Source of the DNA: Gloeopeniophorella convolvens
Lineage: Eukaryota > Basidiomycota > Agaricomycetes > Russulales
DNA: 64,000 nt
Reading direction: 5' to 3'
Assembly (NCBI GenBank): GCA_022496205.1
Contig: WTXD01000074.1
Location: 47,184 to 111,183, forward strand
Shown here: one piece after another, positions 22,258 through 34,015 of the stretch
How positions within the stretch are numbered: position 1 is the first letter of the stretch
Layout: each line of letters opens with the position of its first letter
Position numbers and translations under genes: made by a program
Notes under the pieces: model-generated
Databases searched by the model: none
What the model was told of the DNA's origin: nothing
What the model saw: only the letters and a program-made list of their open reading frames with translations

Positions 22258-24309
22258 AGCTTGTAAACCGGACTCGGCCAGGCAGGGTGTATCTTGCCAC
22301 AGTCAAAACGAGGGGAAGTAGCCGGCGCCGGAAGAAAGGTCTCCTGGTGATTCGTGAATCCGGAAACCGAAATAGGCCTGACGAGGCGTTCCAGAAGCTC
22401 CCGGGGCACACTGTTTATAAGACAAAGTTGAGTGGGATCCTCCTTCTACTTTTTCTCTCCATGAGAAACATCAGCTGCCATCAGCTCGAGCTTCTGTGCC
22501 GGGAGTGATACATTACGATGTCGGAGAGTGACACAGAAGCCAGCCGAACCCACGATCCAGTTGACGGCAGCCTCGCAGCTCCACGGTTCGCTGAAAACGT
22601 TGGGGCGATCGCAACATCTTGCTGTAGGAGTTCAAATGATCGTTGAATATTGTCAGGAAACACGAACCCCTTTGAGCGAGTCGTTCGGAGCGGCTTGCAC
22701 GGAGTACGTGGGACCGCGAGAGAAAGGTTCGAACGAAGGCGGCAAGGAAAGGCACGGTATTTCCCGGCATGGCCCTCGGCCCGACAGCTTTACTTTTTGG
22801 GCCACCACTTCTTGCCCCGACGCTTCGACTCGCGACGTGCCAGCGGGGCATCTGGGTCGTCAGCTGCGCCTTACTCGACGCTCCAACGTTGCAGATTTTG
22901 ATCCATTACCGTGAAAGGATGTCGATTCCCTGCAACGCCCTTTCCCCGCCTGTTAAGCTCCGCAGGGCTGGATCCTAGGCACAGCCCATCTTTTCATGAC
23001 TGCTGGATCGTCTCAGCGCTAGAATCGCGTTCCCACCAGAGTCTCAATGTTACTGGCCACAGGGCGCGCCGGGATGCTACTCGCACGAATGCGATCAACC
23101 TTGTGTCAGTGTTCCTCCCGAGCTCGCCTTATCTCCCCTTCGACTCCTCGAGCTGCGCATCTTTCACGGGTGCTATACCTGATAGAACACCTCGTATGTG
23201 ATGCAGCGTTCTCTTCGCAACTGCGAGGTCTGGCCGCACTTAGAATAATTTCCTACAAAATCACCTTCAACGTTTCCAATGTATCGGGGTTTCTAGTGTT
23301 GCTCTTCGCTATCTCCTAATTTCATCACGACTCTTGACTCTGGCTGGTCCCGAGCCAGTTGGCAACCAATATATGCGTGCAGTCAAGAGCTATTCCCGTG
23401 AGTGGTTCACACACGTCTGTTCACGCGCTGTATGCAGCGCCTCGTCGCACTGTGCGAAAGCCGCGGTGTTACAGGCAACGTTGGCGAGGTGGTGGTGAAC
23501 TACCTTCTCCCCTGCTTTAGACCAGTTGCGGGATTAGGGGTGATCACGAGGTAGCTGGACACACATTCTGGTCGAAGTGAACCGAAATAGCCTTATTTAC
23601 TAGGTCTACATCGAGTAGCTCCCACGAGTACCCTGCCGCATGATCTGGGAATCACTTCGTTGACTGGGCATGTTTCCTGGCTATCAAGGGGGGGGGATAC
23701 CCCAATCCAACAATGTTCCGCAGGAGAGAACTGTGGTGAACTAGGAGGGAGGTAGCGCCGACGTCCTCGTCGCCGTCTGAACCAAGCAAACCGCGTTGAG
23801 TTGACAGAGTCAGACAGGACGAGGCCTTCAGAGGCCATCGGACTCCGGGTGTCAACGCGTTTCTCTGTAGGTTCGTCCGCGTTTCGTAAAGACGCTTCTG
23901 CTGACAGTACCTCTATAATGCGGAGAAGTCGAAGAAACCACTGTCAGTGATCAGTCCGACTGGCAGGTCGACATCAATATGAATACTTACTTGTCTGCTG
24001 GGCCCGGACGCCGATGCTGGTAACCATGGAAACGGCAGAGACGGTGGAGATATGTAAAATGCTCGTCCTCGGGACCAGTCTGTCCAAAATGGTATCTTAC
24101 GGACTCGGAGCTCACATGCACGGGCCACATACCATTGTCTTGAAGAATGTACTCTCGCGCCAGCGGTCACTCCAGTCAACAGTCTGAGAATTCTCGAACA
24201 CAACGAGATTCACCCTTACTACACTCCTTGGAAGTATATAGTGAATCGATCTTTGGAGCGGTTTCAGGGCTTTGGCCAGGAACGCGGTCTCCGACCGGGT
24301 TAACAATGA
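22258..24309. other. 2-kb stretch without a resolved gene
   Basis: Short frames on both strands give no recognisable family. A G-run (about 23690-23697) sits in a minus-strand frame at 23593-23838. Relics of further membrane-protein genes are possible but unsupported. Confidence 0.3.
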
Positions 24310-24558
24310 CGTTGAACGTTGAACGTGGGCTCCCTGGATTTCCGCAGCTGTAATGTTCCAACGATGTCCAGTGGGAACGTTTCGATAATCTCCACGCCCT
24401 CGCCTTCAGGGTCAGCACCACCCTCCAGAGGAGGTCTCATGGCTTGAACATTGAGCGCCCTGTAATTTCGACGACGGTACTCTGAGAGACAGGAGTCAGG
24501 TCTTGTTCACGGACTTCCCATACGTACGAAGGGCTGCTAACCGGGATGCATACATCAA

Positions 24559-26055
24559 CTACGCTCTAAAGCTCATCTCGTGAGACTCTCTTTGCCAACC
24601 AATCAAGCGCACCGGACCGCGTGTTGAAGCTCTGTATGCGATCTTCTCCATGCGTAGGAATAGCCGAGATAGCATAACGGCGACTACCGCGAGGCTCAAC
24701 CTGTCCACGGGTATGTCAGACGCACGGAATCCAGAAAACAGCAAACTCGTACAGTAAGGGAAGTTCGAAGAGAGCAGGCTGGGATGTCGGGTGAGCAATA
24801 CACCATGAGCAACATGGAAACAGTAGCATCCAGACTCACGTTACTTTGGGAGCTGACGACGAGTGTCCAAAGGCGCATTACTACCAGAGACAGAGGTTGG
24901 TGACACGGATACCAGGGAAATAGATGTACTAACAGAAAAGAACCTGAGAAATGACACAGGACGATGACTCTGAGTGTAGGAAAACGCGGCTGAGATGGGC
25001 TAACGCACAAGAAACGTTATGATACCGTCTCTCAGGAGTTCGGAGACGATTTTAACGTTTGTTGACCTTGGGCGTTCGGCCGCATTTACGACCGTCATGA
25101 CCAGAACGAAAAGGTCGAAGAGTACCTGCAACGACAGTAACCAATCGTGTCAAAGGACAAGCGGCTTGAATATAACTACCTGAGTCGCCCAGACGCCGAC
25201 AGCGGCCCTAGGGACAGCGGTGATGATGCAAGTATGTAAAATTTCATCTTCGAATCTAGTGTGACCTAGTAGTAGTAAATGTGGTTAGACCGCGGAAACG
25301 ACAATCAGGAACAAGATCGATACAAACGAGTAAGGAAGAGAGCACAGAGTGTCAGACCAACGAACACCGCCGCACAGCTTATCAAGAGTCCCACCAGAAG
25401 AATCCGAAGGATATGCTTGCGACGGTCCCAAAGACTATACAGCCGAACAACCATCAGGTCTGACGGAGCGTTAACATCGTCGCCTCAACGGCTGTAGTTG
25501 GACAATTTACTTACAATTGGAAACACAGAATGAGAAGGCTGCAAGGATCGACAGCATGATCGCCTGAGCCTTGCAACTGGGCCCGGGTCCCAACGCATTG
25601 GCCGAATGTCAAACGCATGAAGATATGGCACCCACGACTAAGATACTAATCGGCACTACGAACGACTCGTGGGGGGTGGAATCACGTACGACGTCGCCAG
25701 AATCCCAGATCAAACCCGAAGACCCTGATATAGGAGCCAAGTAGACGTTAGGACACGTTCAAATCCGGCATGTTCAAGAACTGACCGAAGAAAGAGTGTA
25801 GGTATCCAATGTTTGTCCCATATCGGTAGAGAACAAAGAGTACTTTTGTCTTTGTCATAGGTCGTATCCACACAAACCTCGTCTCGTCGTCCAAGTTGAG
25901 CAGATGATCATAGTATAGAATAGCCATGCCAATTGCTGTCCGGAGACAGAGGGACGCGCACGTCATCATCAACCACGTTCATTAAGGATCGGAGACGCAC
26001 CTGCGACGTATTCTCCCCCTCGAGCCTCGCGGATGGCTTCCGCGCTTAGGGCCAT
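24559..26055 (-). CDS. DUF6533-like seven-helix membrane protein
   Basis: Minus-strand exons reconstruct the N-terminal signature of this basidiomycete family. MALSAEAIREARGGEYVA is spliced (GTGCGT...GGACAG) to AIGMAILYYDHLLNLDDETR followed by FVWIRPMTKTKVLFVLYRY, matching the family's YDH-LLTLDDEIRYIW block. Further exons give CKAQAIMLSILAAFSFCVSN and, across an in-phase intron, LMVVRLYSLWDRRKHILRIL with a hydrophobic helix. Near 25100 come LFDLFVLVMTVVNAAERPRS and VSELLRDGIITFL. The last visible helix is LAVVAVMLSRLFLRMEK, ending at a TAG at 24559. A further C-terminal exon with an acidic tail (PPLEGGADPEGEGVEIIETF) may extend the gene to about 24310. The splice between exons 2 and 4 is not fully resolved. 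The protein is receptor-like in topology; ligand and function are unknown. Confidence 0.55.
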
Positions 26056-27389
26056 AACTGGAAGAACTGCGAAACGAGTCACGAGAGAATTCAAAAGGTC
26101 CGAGCTCTCGCTGAACCTCTTTACTAAGTAGCCACCCAGCTTTAAAGAGCAGAGTCGAGAGTCGACATGCACTACATCGATCTAGTCTTCTTCATCGGTG
26201 CTCTGAGTGTCTCAACAGTTTCGGATGGGATGTCGTGAGTCAGTGTTGCAAGCTGTGGCTGATGAGATTATCACAGGTGCTGATGTTGCGCCCTACCATA
26301 TCGAGGGATTATGGCTATGCAACGCCCAGATTTGGACTTGAAGGAAGGCCCTGGCAGACGGTGCGACGCAAGTGAGACGCTCGAGACGATGATTAGCGCC
26401 CACGACATCGCTTTGATGCTGTTTTCTCCTGGTAGGGGCCCGTGATGCATGATGTTCCGTCGATAAAGGGAGACTTTCTCTTGACAAGGTCACGGGCCGA
26501 AAGAGATTGTGAGGCCGGTGTTCGCAGTCGCCAGTGTAGGAAGCATGCCATGTCACCGTTGTGAGCGTAAGACCAAGATCGGTGAGTTGTGCAGGGTTGT
26601 GTAATACTGCTAACGCCGCGTGCTACACGCATCTACAAACACAAACAAAGGCAAACATTGAACGTTGAACCCCTGAGCAGTGCTCGAGCAGGCTTCGCAA
26701 CCTTTGGCAGCCGTATATATACAAGGCGGGCTGTTCGCGACTGATTGCTCTGATAATTCTTGTACTTTTGCATCATACAATCAACTTCGTGCAACTACGG
26801 CGGCTGGGCCCAACAGCACTCTCCTTGTCGATCTCAGTTACTCCACCTGATCGAAGCATTCAACTCACATGGTCACGCCGCAACCTCACCGGCAGTGGTA
26901 ACCTTGCATGTCATCCCTTCTGCAGCTTTCTGCGCCCAGCACCGCATCTCCCGCTTCAACACCATCTCCATGTGCCCTTGGATTGACGGGAGCCCAACAA
27001 GCATTTCACCGCCATTCCCACGCAACTGAGTCACAGCCAGTCTTCCTTCCAACGTAGTGGGGGTGCCATGGACAACTTGTATGTACGCCTTCCTTCTTTC
27101 GTATGTGTCGATGCTGTGTTTGGTGATTGTTTGTCGGCGCCGCAGCCCCGTGTTCTTTCCAGCCAACTGTTGGCAATCCCAACATTTTCGTGGTCATCGA
27201 TCTGAATGTGATGGGGTGCAGAGACTTCCTATTCCTCCGTGACCTTCTGGATAGAACGGACGTCAGTGCAGGGGTGGATGGAATCTGAAATGTTGCATTG
27301 ATGTCCATTTGCAGCTCTGTGAGCTCCAAGACTATCTCCATGAGTGCTGTGTACCGTGCGTGCTGCTACGCAGTCACCTATCCTTCCTG
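26056..27389. other. unresolved region with a TATA box and a possible small gene
   Basis: A TATATATAC element at about 26713-26721 (+) is followed by CA-rich leader sequence, an ATG at about 26869 and candidate GT-AG introns. One downstream exon could read GNPNIFVVIDLNVMGCRDFL. Frames between candidate exons do not join convincingly. On the minus strand a 111-codon frame (27006-27341) competes. No family was recognised on either strand. Confidence 0.25.
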
Positions 27390-28041
27390 ATAACCCTTTG
27401 AATCCTCCTTCCGAGAAGCCCCCGTGCTCGGCACCTACAGTACGTGCCTCCCCGTCAGCAATGCCTTACATGACAGGCGGCGTTGCGCAAGTATATGGCG
27501 CTGATTGGTCTGTTTTCGCATACCACATGCACGATGTTCCCAGGCCGAGCCGACACGGAGTGCCTGGATCCCGTTCGAGGCATACCGCTTCCGCGTCATC
27601 GCCCAGAGCTATCTACCAACGTCGATGAACGCTCAACGGAACGCAGGCCCGGCCGATTTCATCAAAGTCGATCTCTAGGGTGCAGGCCCCATGCTCACAG
27701 CGTAGCATGTGCAGGGGAGACAAGCCTGAAATGCTTTCCCAGTTGCGTCCCGCGTCCCAAGCCCTAGACCGATAGGCTGTCTACCCAGGTGCGCTGTGCC
27801 TCAGAACCCGGACGGAAGCCATCGTCTCCCAACTCAGCCGCCGGTTTCGCGGTGCCGAACATAGCACATCGTCGGGTACAGCACGACTATGGAACGGGCA
27901 CATCCCTTGTAATATGGTAGTAGCTTTAACCTACGAACAGCGAAGACAGACGTTGTCGACCACACGACGGCCCTAAGTCTTCTGTTCAAGGCACTAGCCA
28001 ATCACGCGTCACCTATAGCATCCGAACCTCGTGCTCATCTA
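27390..28041. repeat. array spacer, copy 0 (3' flank of the truncated NLR)
   Basis: From about 27540 this sequence is recognisably the same as 33400-34015, 44200-44941 (interrupted) and 53840-54468. Shared marks are CCAGGCCGAGCCGACACGGA, a later TGTTGTCGATCGCGAGTCC-like block in the sister copies, and CTACGAACAGCGAA just before the NLR stop. No intact frame is conserved between copies, so it is treated as non-coding or decayed sequence that travels with the NLR duplication unit. Confidence 0.65.
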
Positions 28042-28657
28042 CTACTGAGTCGTACCGCCCATCTGGCCCACGCACTGCGTCCAGTTCCGTCCATGGACGA
28101 ATCTACTCAGATCAAGTCTTGTGTCGCGCTCGGCAACGACTCACGTATTACTCGGGCGATGCAGACCATGTCTATGCGGCTCTGGAATCCACATCAGTAG
28201 CTCCCCGTTTTCCCCGCAGACCCAGCCGTCGTCGTCTATCACAGACTGGTCCGTAAAGACAGGCGCGCCCTGGACGGCCCTGCGAGTCCAGGATGAGTTT
28301 CAATCCGAGACCGTATGTTCAGAACATTCTTTAGGTTACACGATAGGGGTTGTCAGTACATCCTGAGGCGTGCTTGAACTCACAGAGTGCTCCGGGGCGC
28401 TGTGGACGATCACCTCCCACAACCACATTGACTTCTCAAACGACCCCGAGGCGACGTGGTGATTATCCGGCGAGAAGGCAACAGACTGAACCCGGTATGT
28501 ATGCCCCACGAACGGCCCTGCGACTGCATGCCCCGTCTCGGCGTCCCAGACTCGTATGGTCTTGTCATACGACCCCGAGGAAATGCGGCAACCGTCCGGC
28601 GAGAACGCGACAGAGGTGGCCCAATCTGTATGCCCTATGAATGGCCCTGCAACTGCG
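28042..28657 (-). pseudogene. NLR copy 0: 3' end only (last WD40 repeats and C-terminal tail)
   Basis: On the minus strand the sequence reads as the last two WD40 repeats ([20 protein letters not shown], then [20 protein letters not shown]) of an NLR like those at 34016-38794 and beyond. An intron and the conserved C-terminal tail exon (IDDDGWVCGENGELLMWIPE ... LDLSRFVHGRNWTQC) ending at TAG 28042-28044 follow. The tail has an in-frame TGA where the sisters read NVWVV. Everything upstream (N-terminus, NACHT, most repeats) is missing and is replaced by LTR-like DNA. It is therefore a truncated pseudogene. Confidence 0.8.
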
Positions 28658-28932
28658 TGTGAGATGGGAGCCTCAGTCGGAACGTAGAGAACGACTGTAT
28701 TAGATATCTACCTGTGAGATGGGAACTAAGGTAGAGCTAGATGGGAGTGATTATAGAGTGAGTGACTATGGCTTACCATCAGTCGGAACGTAGAGAACGA
28801 CTGAGGGAAGTGGAACGCGGCGGCGGACAGCGCGAGTTCGGTATTCGAGATTATATAAGCAAGCGTAGGGAGTCCGAGCGGCCCGCTCAGTACTCTACAA
28901 CGATTCTCTTATTTACTACGACGATTCCAACA
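28658..28932 (+). mobile_element. LTR-like sequence at the truncation point
   Basis: The stretch starts TGTGAGATGGGA and ends TTCCAACA (TG...CA ends), with a TATA box (GATTATATAAGCAAGC, about 28850-28865) before the end, as in a retrotransposon LTR. TGTGAGATGGGA occurs twice (28658 and 28713). A 24-bp block CAGTCGGAACGTAGAGAACG plus ACTG also occurs twice (28674 and 28780), suggesting a nested or rearranged element. No target-site duplication was seen, and the flanks belong to different parts of the array unit. This fits a deletion mediated by the element rather than a clean insertion. No internal retrotransposon coding sequence remains. Confidence 0.5.
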
Positions 28933-29430
28933 CCCGCATCATGCGCCGCGCGTATCACCAGCCTCCGCAGGACTCGATCCAGATCCTGCGCCAGGTCCCG
29001 CGCTTCCCGCCTGCCCTACCCAACCCGCTCCCGCTCGCAGCGCTCCTCTGCGGGCATCCAGATGGTGAGTACGCTCCAACCTGAGTGACGACAACGACGG
29101 CCTCGCACGCCTGCCGATGGATGACCCCGCGCCCGCGATGTCCGTTGGCGGCCTCGCTGCTCGGGCACGTTCCCCCCATCCCGGCCACAACCACCACCGC
29201 GGCCCCAGCAGCAACCACAATCCCAGCAACAGAAATCCGGTGGCTACGCGCGCGACCTGTCGTTCGATCTCAATATCGGCGCGCCCGAGTTCAAGCCCCG
29301 CGACGCGTTCACGCTCTCGCCGAGCGCGCCAACGCTACCGTCCCCGTTGCCCGTGCACAGCCGGGCTGCGAGAAACGCCAGCGGCGTGGATCGCACGATA
29401 ACGATGCCAGCGCGAGCGCAAGCAAGGCTC
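28933..29430 (+). pseudogene. chimera relic B, PAM2-motif protein part (5' truncated)
   Basis: The segment matches 40440-41080 and 51090-51600. Shared blocks are QDSIQI...LPNPLPL, a DGLARLPM block, and SFDLNIGAPEFKPRDAFTL (29260 onwards), then a basic REKRQRRG-like stretch and DASASASK. The LNxxAPEFxP core fits the PAM2 motif that binds the MLLE domain of poly(A)-binding protein. The frame is interrupted and the 5' part is lost at the LTR-like boundary. The parent protein is not in the window. Confidence 0.65.
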
Positions 29431-30719
29431 GGCTTCGAGACTTCTGTGAGCTAGTACGACGGCGCGTGGTTCGCGTCAGCCGACTGACGCGACGCATGGC
29501 ACATCCAGTTCGTGCGCGAGTTCGCCAGCGTGGTTTCTGCGTTGCAGGTTCATGCTCTGGTTTTGGCACCTTCTCTGCACTGCGCCTGACGGCTCTGTAT
29601 ATAGGACAAGACGAACAATATCTGTTATCTAAGCTGTACAAGGACATGTTCTGTGCTGTGGAAGTCCTCGCGAGTGCTCGTACACCACCGAGGCCCCCAC
29701 CAAGTTGCTCAGCCGCACACAGGCCGCAGTGGGTACATTACGCAAAAAGCGCGCCACGGGCTCGCTGACGTGCTGTTTCCAGATCGACTGTCTCAACCTC
29801 GAGAGCTACGCAAAACCCGACCATTGGTTCGCTGAGTTCGGCGGGAAGATCGAAGGCATTCTCCTGCAGCAGTTGAAGTACGTCATCCAGATCTGGTACG
29901 CCGAGTTCGACCGCCCCGGTGACGACGACGACCTGCTCTGGGACGTGCTCCCGAGCAAGCGACGCGGCAATAAGCAGCGCGGGGAGAAGGTGAGTGCTCG
30001 CAGCCGCAATAAGGCATGAGGCGGGATTTCTAATATACATGCAGGCAGCTCCCGGAGGACAGCACGATGCTCAAACCGATCGTGCACGAGATCCGGATAC
30101 AGAATCAAGTCATCTTCTTCAATCCACCAGCAGAGTATGTGCGCCAGACATGTAAATTACCTATTACGGCGGGTTCAGAGCTCTCGGTACGAAATTGAGT
30201 TGCAAATTCATGGTGTTTCTACGTCAGAAACGCTGTACACATCGGTACGTGGCTTGTTGTGAGCGTTGCTGACCCCTCCTTAGCTTATGCAATTCACCGA
30301 CGACGTGCTGCAATGGCCGTTCGCGCTCACTGAGGCCAAGGTACATCAACTCAAGGACTGCGTGGGCAAGTACCTACAATTCCAATCTCTCTGGTACTTC
30401 GAGACAGAATATGTGCTCAACCGCCTCGGCGACTCGCGAGCGCAACTGACAGTAGCTACTCGCTGAGATAAAGGACGCGCGCACGACGTTCGAGATGACC
30501 GAGACGCCGAAGGCGTTCGGCGTGTGCGTCGTTGACTACGAGCAGGTGCAGGCGCGCGTGAACGCCCAGTACGACGCGTGGCAGCGCGACATCCTCTCGC
30601 GCTTCGGCGTCAAGCTCGGCAACGCAACGAAGGAGATGTACGCGGCAATCCTCAAGCTGCGCAACGACCTCGAGCACCACTCGATCGAGGGACTCGTCGG
30701 CGCCACGCGGCACTTCTGA
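29431..30719 (+). pseudogene. chimera relic B, dynein-tail exons 8-13
   Basis: Exon-by-exon copies of the gene at 15845-20002 are found. Exon 8 has a stop (TGA near 29484). Exon 9 is frameshifted after DKTNN. Exon 10 (29782-29989) is open and reads IEGILLQQLKYVIQIWYAEF. Exon 11 is cut short. Exon 12 and exon 13 follow, the latter with a frameshift before [20 protein letters not shown] and the same C-terminal end (GLVGATRHF, stop 30717-30719) as the intact gene's GLVGGTRRF. Introns are retained, so this is a DNA-level duplicate, not a retrocopy. Confidence 0.85.
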
Positions 30720-32550
30720 GCGGCTTTGGCTTTCGAGATTCACGTCCTGCACACTTTTATTTCCTTACGTCTGTCCTTATTCTTTATGCACTTTCCTTCC
30801 TAACTGCACTCTTTCTGGCGTTGGCAGCGATATGTATTGTCGGTGTGCCCTCTTATAACACAACATAACATTTATTCGCATTATCTATGAGCGCAGTCAT
30901 ATTTGCTCTGGAGAATGAGACAGATGGGGTTGTCGAAAGTGTGAATACAGAGGGGATCCGCGACGGTCGGGAGTCCACACTCGGAACGGAGCGCGGCTTG
31001 GCCATGGAAGTTCTTTAGCAGCTTCATTGCCCATGGGTATAGCCTCCGTGGGGTGCAGACAAAGAGCCAAGAAAGAAAAAGCGAGCTGAAAACGGCGCAG
31101 TAGAGGGGCTAGCCACAGATGTCAAGTAGCCCAGCTGGCGCACCCAGTGGTTGGACCTCGCAATCGTGCAGTCTGTCTGCGTGACAGAAGTGAATTTGAC
31201 CGGCGCCGCGTGTTGAGAACGTGGTCGGTCCTGGAATCATGGTGGCAGAGCAACTTCTCAACCAGGCCTTCGAGGATGAAGAAGAACCTCTGCTCCAGAC
31301 TGCGTGTACGCACGCCTGCGCTAACTGCGGCCACCTATAAGCTATGGGGATGAAAGTTCGCAAACATAACAAGGCATACCTGAATGGACGGATTAAGAGT
31401 CCTATTGTGCATTTGCCCCACAGAAATTACGAGCAAGGGTATCGTATACGCACCTGACTGAGGGAATCGCGGCACCAGTCGAAGCCTAGTGTGATGATTC
31501 GAAAACCGGCCTCTTCAGCCCCCGATTTGGAATATGATAGAAGCGGGCGCTCAGCACGATCGTTTCGTGCTGTCCCAAAGGACCAGCATTGGAATAAACC
31601 ACGAGGATCGTGCGATAACGACAAATAAGACCCTAGGAAGTCCGCAGAGCCACGCGGACTGTTCGAAAGGGCGAGCTCGAAAATCAAAGGCTCATACCGA
31701 CAGCCTAAGACACTCGAAGGCCTTGTCCTGCGTGCGGCATTCACGTTGTTTACATAGAGCACCACGATTGCAAGGCCACGAAGGCGCCTGCAGCATAAAA
31801 ACGTCAATCACAACTGCTTGTCATTAGTAAGCACGAAGCGAGATTGTGGACACGCGAATCAGTATTCTTTCTGTCCAAGCTACATAGAATCCGGTCCATC
31901 ATCGCACCAAGATGGAGCACACCGAGTAAAGGGTGGATATCGATGAATCTATACAGTATCACCTTTGCATATTGCTGCTGCACCACGACCACGTTGAGTA
32001 TCTTTTGTTATGAAGGCTTAGTGAGCCATGTTCAAAAGACCGTCATCGCTGGTGGGAGCTAGTCCGGGGACGTGAAAACTCATCTCGTGGGGTAAGCAAT
32101 CGCCTGTGTTCTGTGGAGTAAACAAATAATTTTTTAGTACGAGTCGAGGCGCAGTAAGGACGCGGAGTCACGAGCCAAGTTCTGTGGCCAAATATGCGCA
32201 CCATTCCCACCAGGATAGACCGTTATGTACGGACAGGAGAATGAGCTACCATCGCGCACCAGCGTCAGATATCCCTAATTGTAGCGACTCGGTGGCGGAG
32301 CTGAGAACTGGCGACAGCTGCGGGAGGGAATAACAGTTTACGAGGACGGCGATGGAGCGGGACGAGATAGTTTGAGCGTTGGGGATGACCGGGGCCGTTC
32401 AAGCAGGGAAACGTAGGGCTGGCTGGGGAGGAAGTTGAAGACGGCATCATTGTTGCGGTCACCGGCGACCTGAGTCAACGCGACTGGCTCGAGTCTGTCC
32501 GGCAAGCTCCGACACTGTAGGCAGTTCGAACCTGTTCGAACGCGGACTCC
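30720..32550. other. flank of relic B and 1.6 kb of unassigned sequence
   Basis: The first ~200 bp repeat the dynein-tail 3' flank. From about 30900 to 32550 minus-strand frames (31109-31372, 31427-31807) suggest decayed coding sequence, perhaps another membrane protein. No motif is firm enough to name. Confidence 0.35.
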
Positions 32551-32616
32551 GCATGGAGTCAGATGGACTCGCATGGAGTCAGATGGACTCGCATGGAGTC
32601 AGATGGACTCGCATGG
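32551..32616. repeat. 20-bp tandem repeat, 3.3 copies
   Basis: Three perfect copies of GCATGGAGTCAGATGGACTC (32551, 32571, 32591) are followed by a partial copy GCATGG. Each unit contains GAGTC and GACTC in opposite orientation. The repeat is found only here, not in the sister units. Confidence 0.95.
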
Positions 32617-32759
32617 CCAGCAATGATTGTTTCGCAGACCCTGCCACTGCCATCGTCTATGACGTCTCGGCTCTCAAGTACCCAGTGCACCGACCTCCCA
32701 TCCAATGTTTCATGAGACCTGCGATTAAGCGCATCGGTGGGGCCGCGCCTTAAATTTCC

Positions 32760-34015
32760 CATCCCCTGCATGTGTGCACTTTCGTTATCCGAGTTCCCAT
32801 CCCCATGGCCTCTCACACGATCCCTGAGCTCATACAGCGCGGACGTCAAGACGTCTCAGTGAGTCGGAGTGACCACCGATACTTTCCCAGCAGAACATCT
32901 ATCTGAGAAAGTCATTCGAGCCGCGGACATACGGACGATACCTGGTTTAGGTGCGTTTCGCATTGTTCTATTACATTTCTGCATTTTCATCCATCACAAC
33001 AGAGTCAATCATATGTCTCTCGAAGTTGCAGGGGGTAGCCGCCTGAGTAAGACATAAGACCTCACCAAATACTCGATCGGGTGACTGACTGAACTCGACG
33101 GCGTACGCTTGACTCCAGGTGAGCAGATCCTTCCTTTTCCTTCTGGTCAACTCTAGGAATAGTGGTGATTTTCAACCATCGCCGTTCCAACGCATGTACC
33201 CTTCCATTATTACTCGTCAACATACATGTCTAGGATCTCTCGACCTATCGATCCCGCTGCGCTCGCGGGCCCCCGTGGGTCCCTCCCATAGTCCTGTCGA
33301 GTCCGGATTGACGCGTGGTTCTTGTAATCTTGCAGTCAGCTCGTGGGTATTGCGCGACAAGGACAACCGGAGTACGGCCGCCCTCATGAAGTCTCACGGT
33401 TTGCCCAGGCCGAGCCGACACGGAGTACCTGGATCCTCGCTCGAGGTATACCGCTTCCGCGCTATCGCCCTGGGCTACCTATTAACGCCAATGAACGCTC
33501 AGCGGAACGCAAGCGCGGCTGATTCTATCAGAGTCGATCTCCGGGGCGCAGACCATGCTCGCAGCATAGCATATGCAACGGAGACAGGCTCGTGATATTT
33601 CCCCAGCCCGTGGTGCCGCGTCTCAAGCCCTGAGGCCGGCCGGCTCCTACGCGGTGCGTTCGGTGTAACCGATGCCGGTGCGCTGTGCCTTAGAGTCGGG
33701 ACGGAAACCGTCATCTTCTAACTTTGTCACCGGTCCCGTCGTCCCGAATGTAACATGTTGTCGGGGGATGTATGTTGTTGTCGATCGCGAGTCCCGCGAG
33801 TCCTACATGCAACACAACCAATCCATTCCCCAAGAACGCGCGTAGTACAGTACCGTTATGGAACGAGCACATCCTATGTGATATAGTAGTAAGTTCAACC
33901 AACGAACAGCGAAAACAGATATTGTCGACCCATACAACCGCCCTGAGCCTCCTGTCCAAGGCACCAGTCAATCATAAATACATCGCCTACGGCATCTGGA
34001 CCTCGCGATCATCTA
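32760..34015. repeat. array spacer, copy 1
   Basis: The spacer is homologous to 53265-54468 along most of its length. It begins near CCTCTCACACGATCCCTGAG (CCTCTCACAAGATTCCTCAG in copy 3) and includes the CCGAGCCGACACGGAGTACC block and CGAACAGCGAAAACAGATAT before the NLR1 stop. In copy 3 the first part can be spliced into ENVIRAAWGDTRPGT and SPWQMLDRATGLDGARFAL, so a third gene once sat here. In copy 1 that reading is broken. Confidence 0.6.

Noticed and set aside
29431..30719. Relic B as a processed retrocopy of dynein
   Set aside because: Introns and flanking non-coding DNA are retained, so it arose by DNA duplication.
32551..32616. CRISPR-like or satellite array
   Set aside because: Only three adjoining 20-bp copies without spacers in a eukaryotic genome; a simple tandem repeat.
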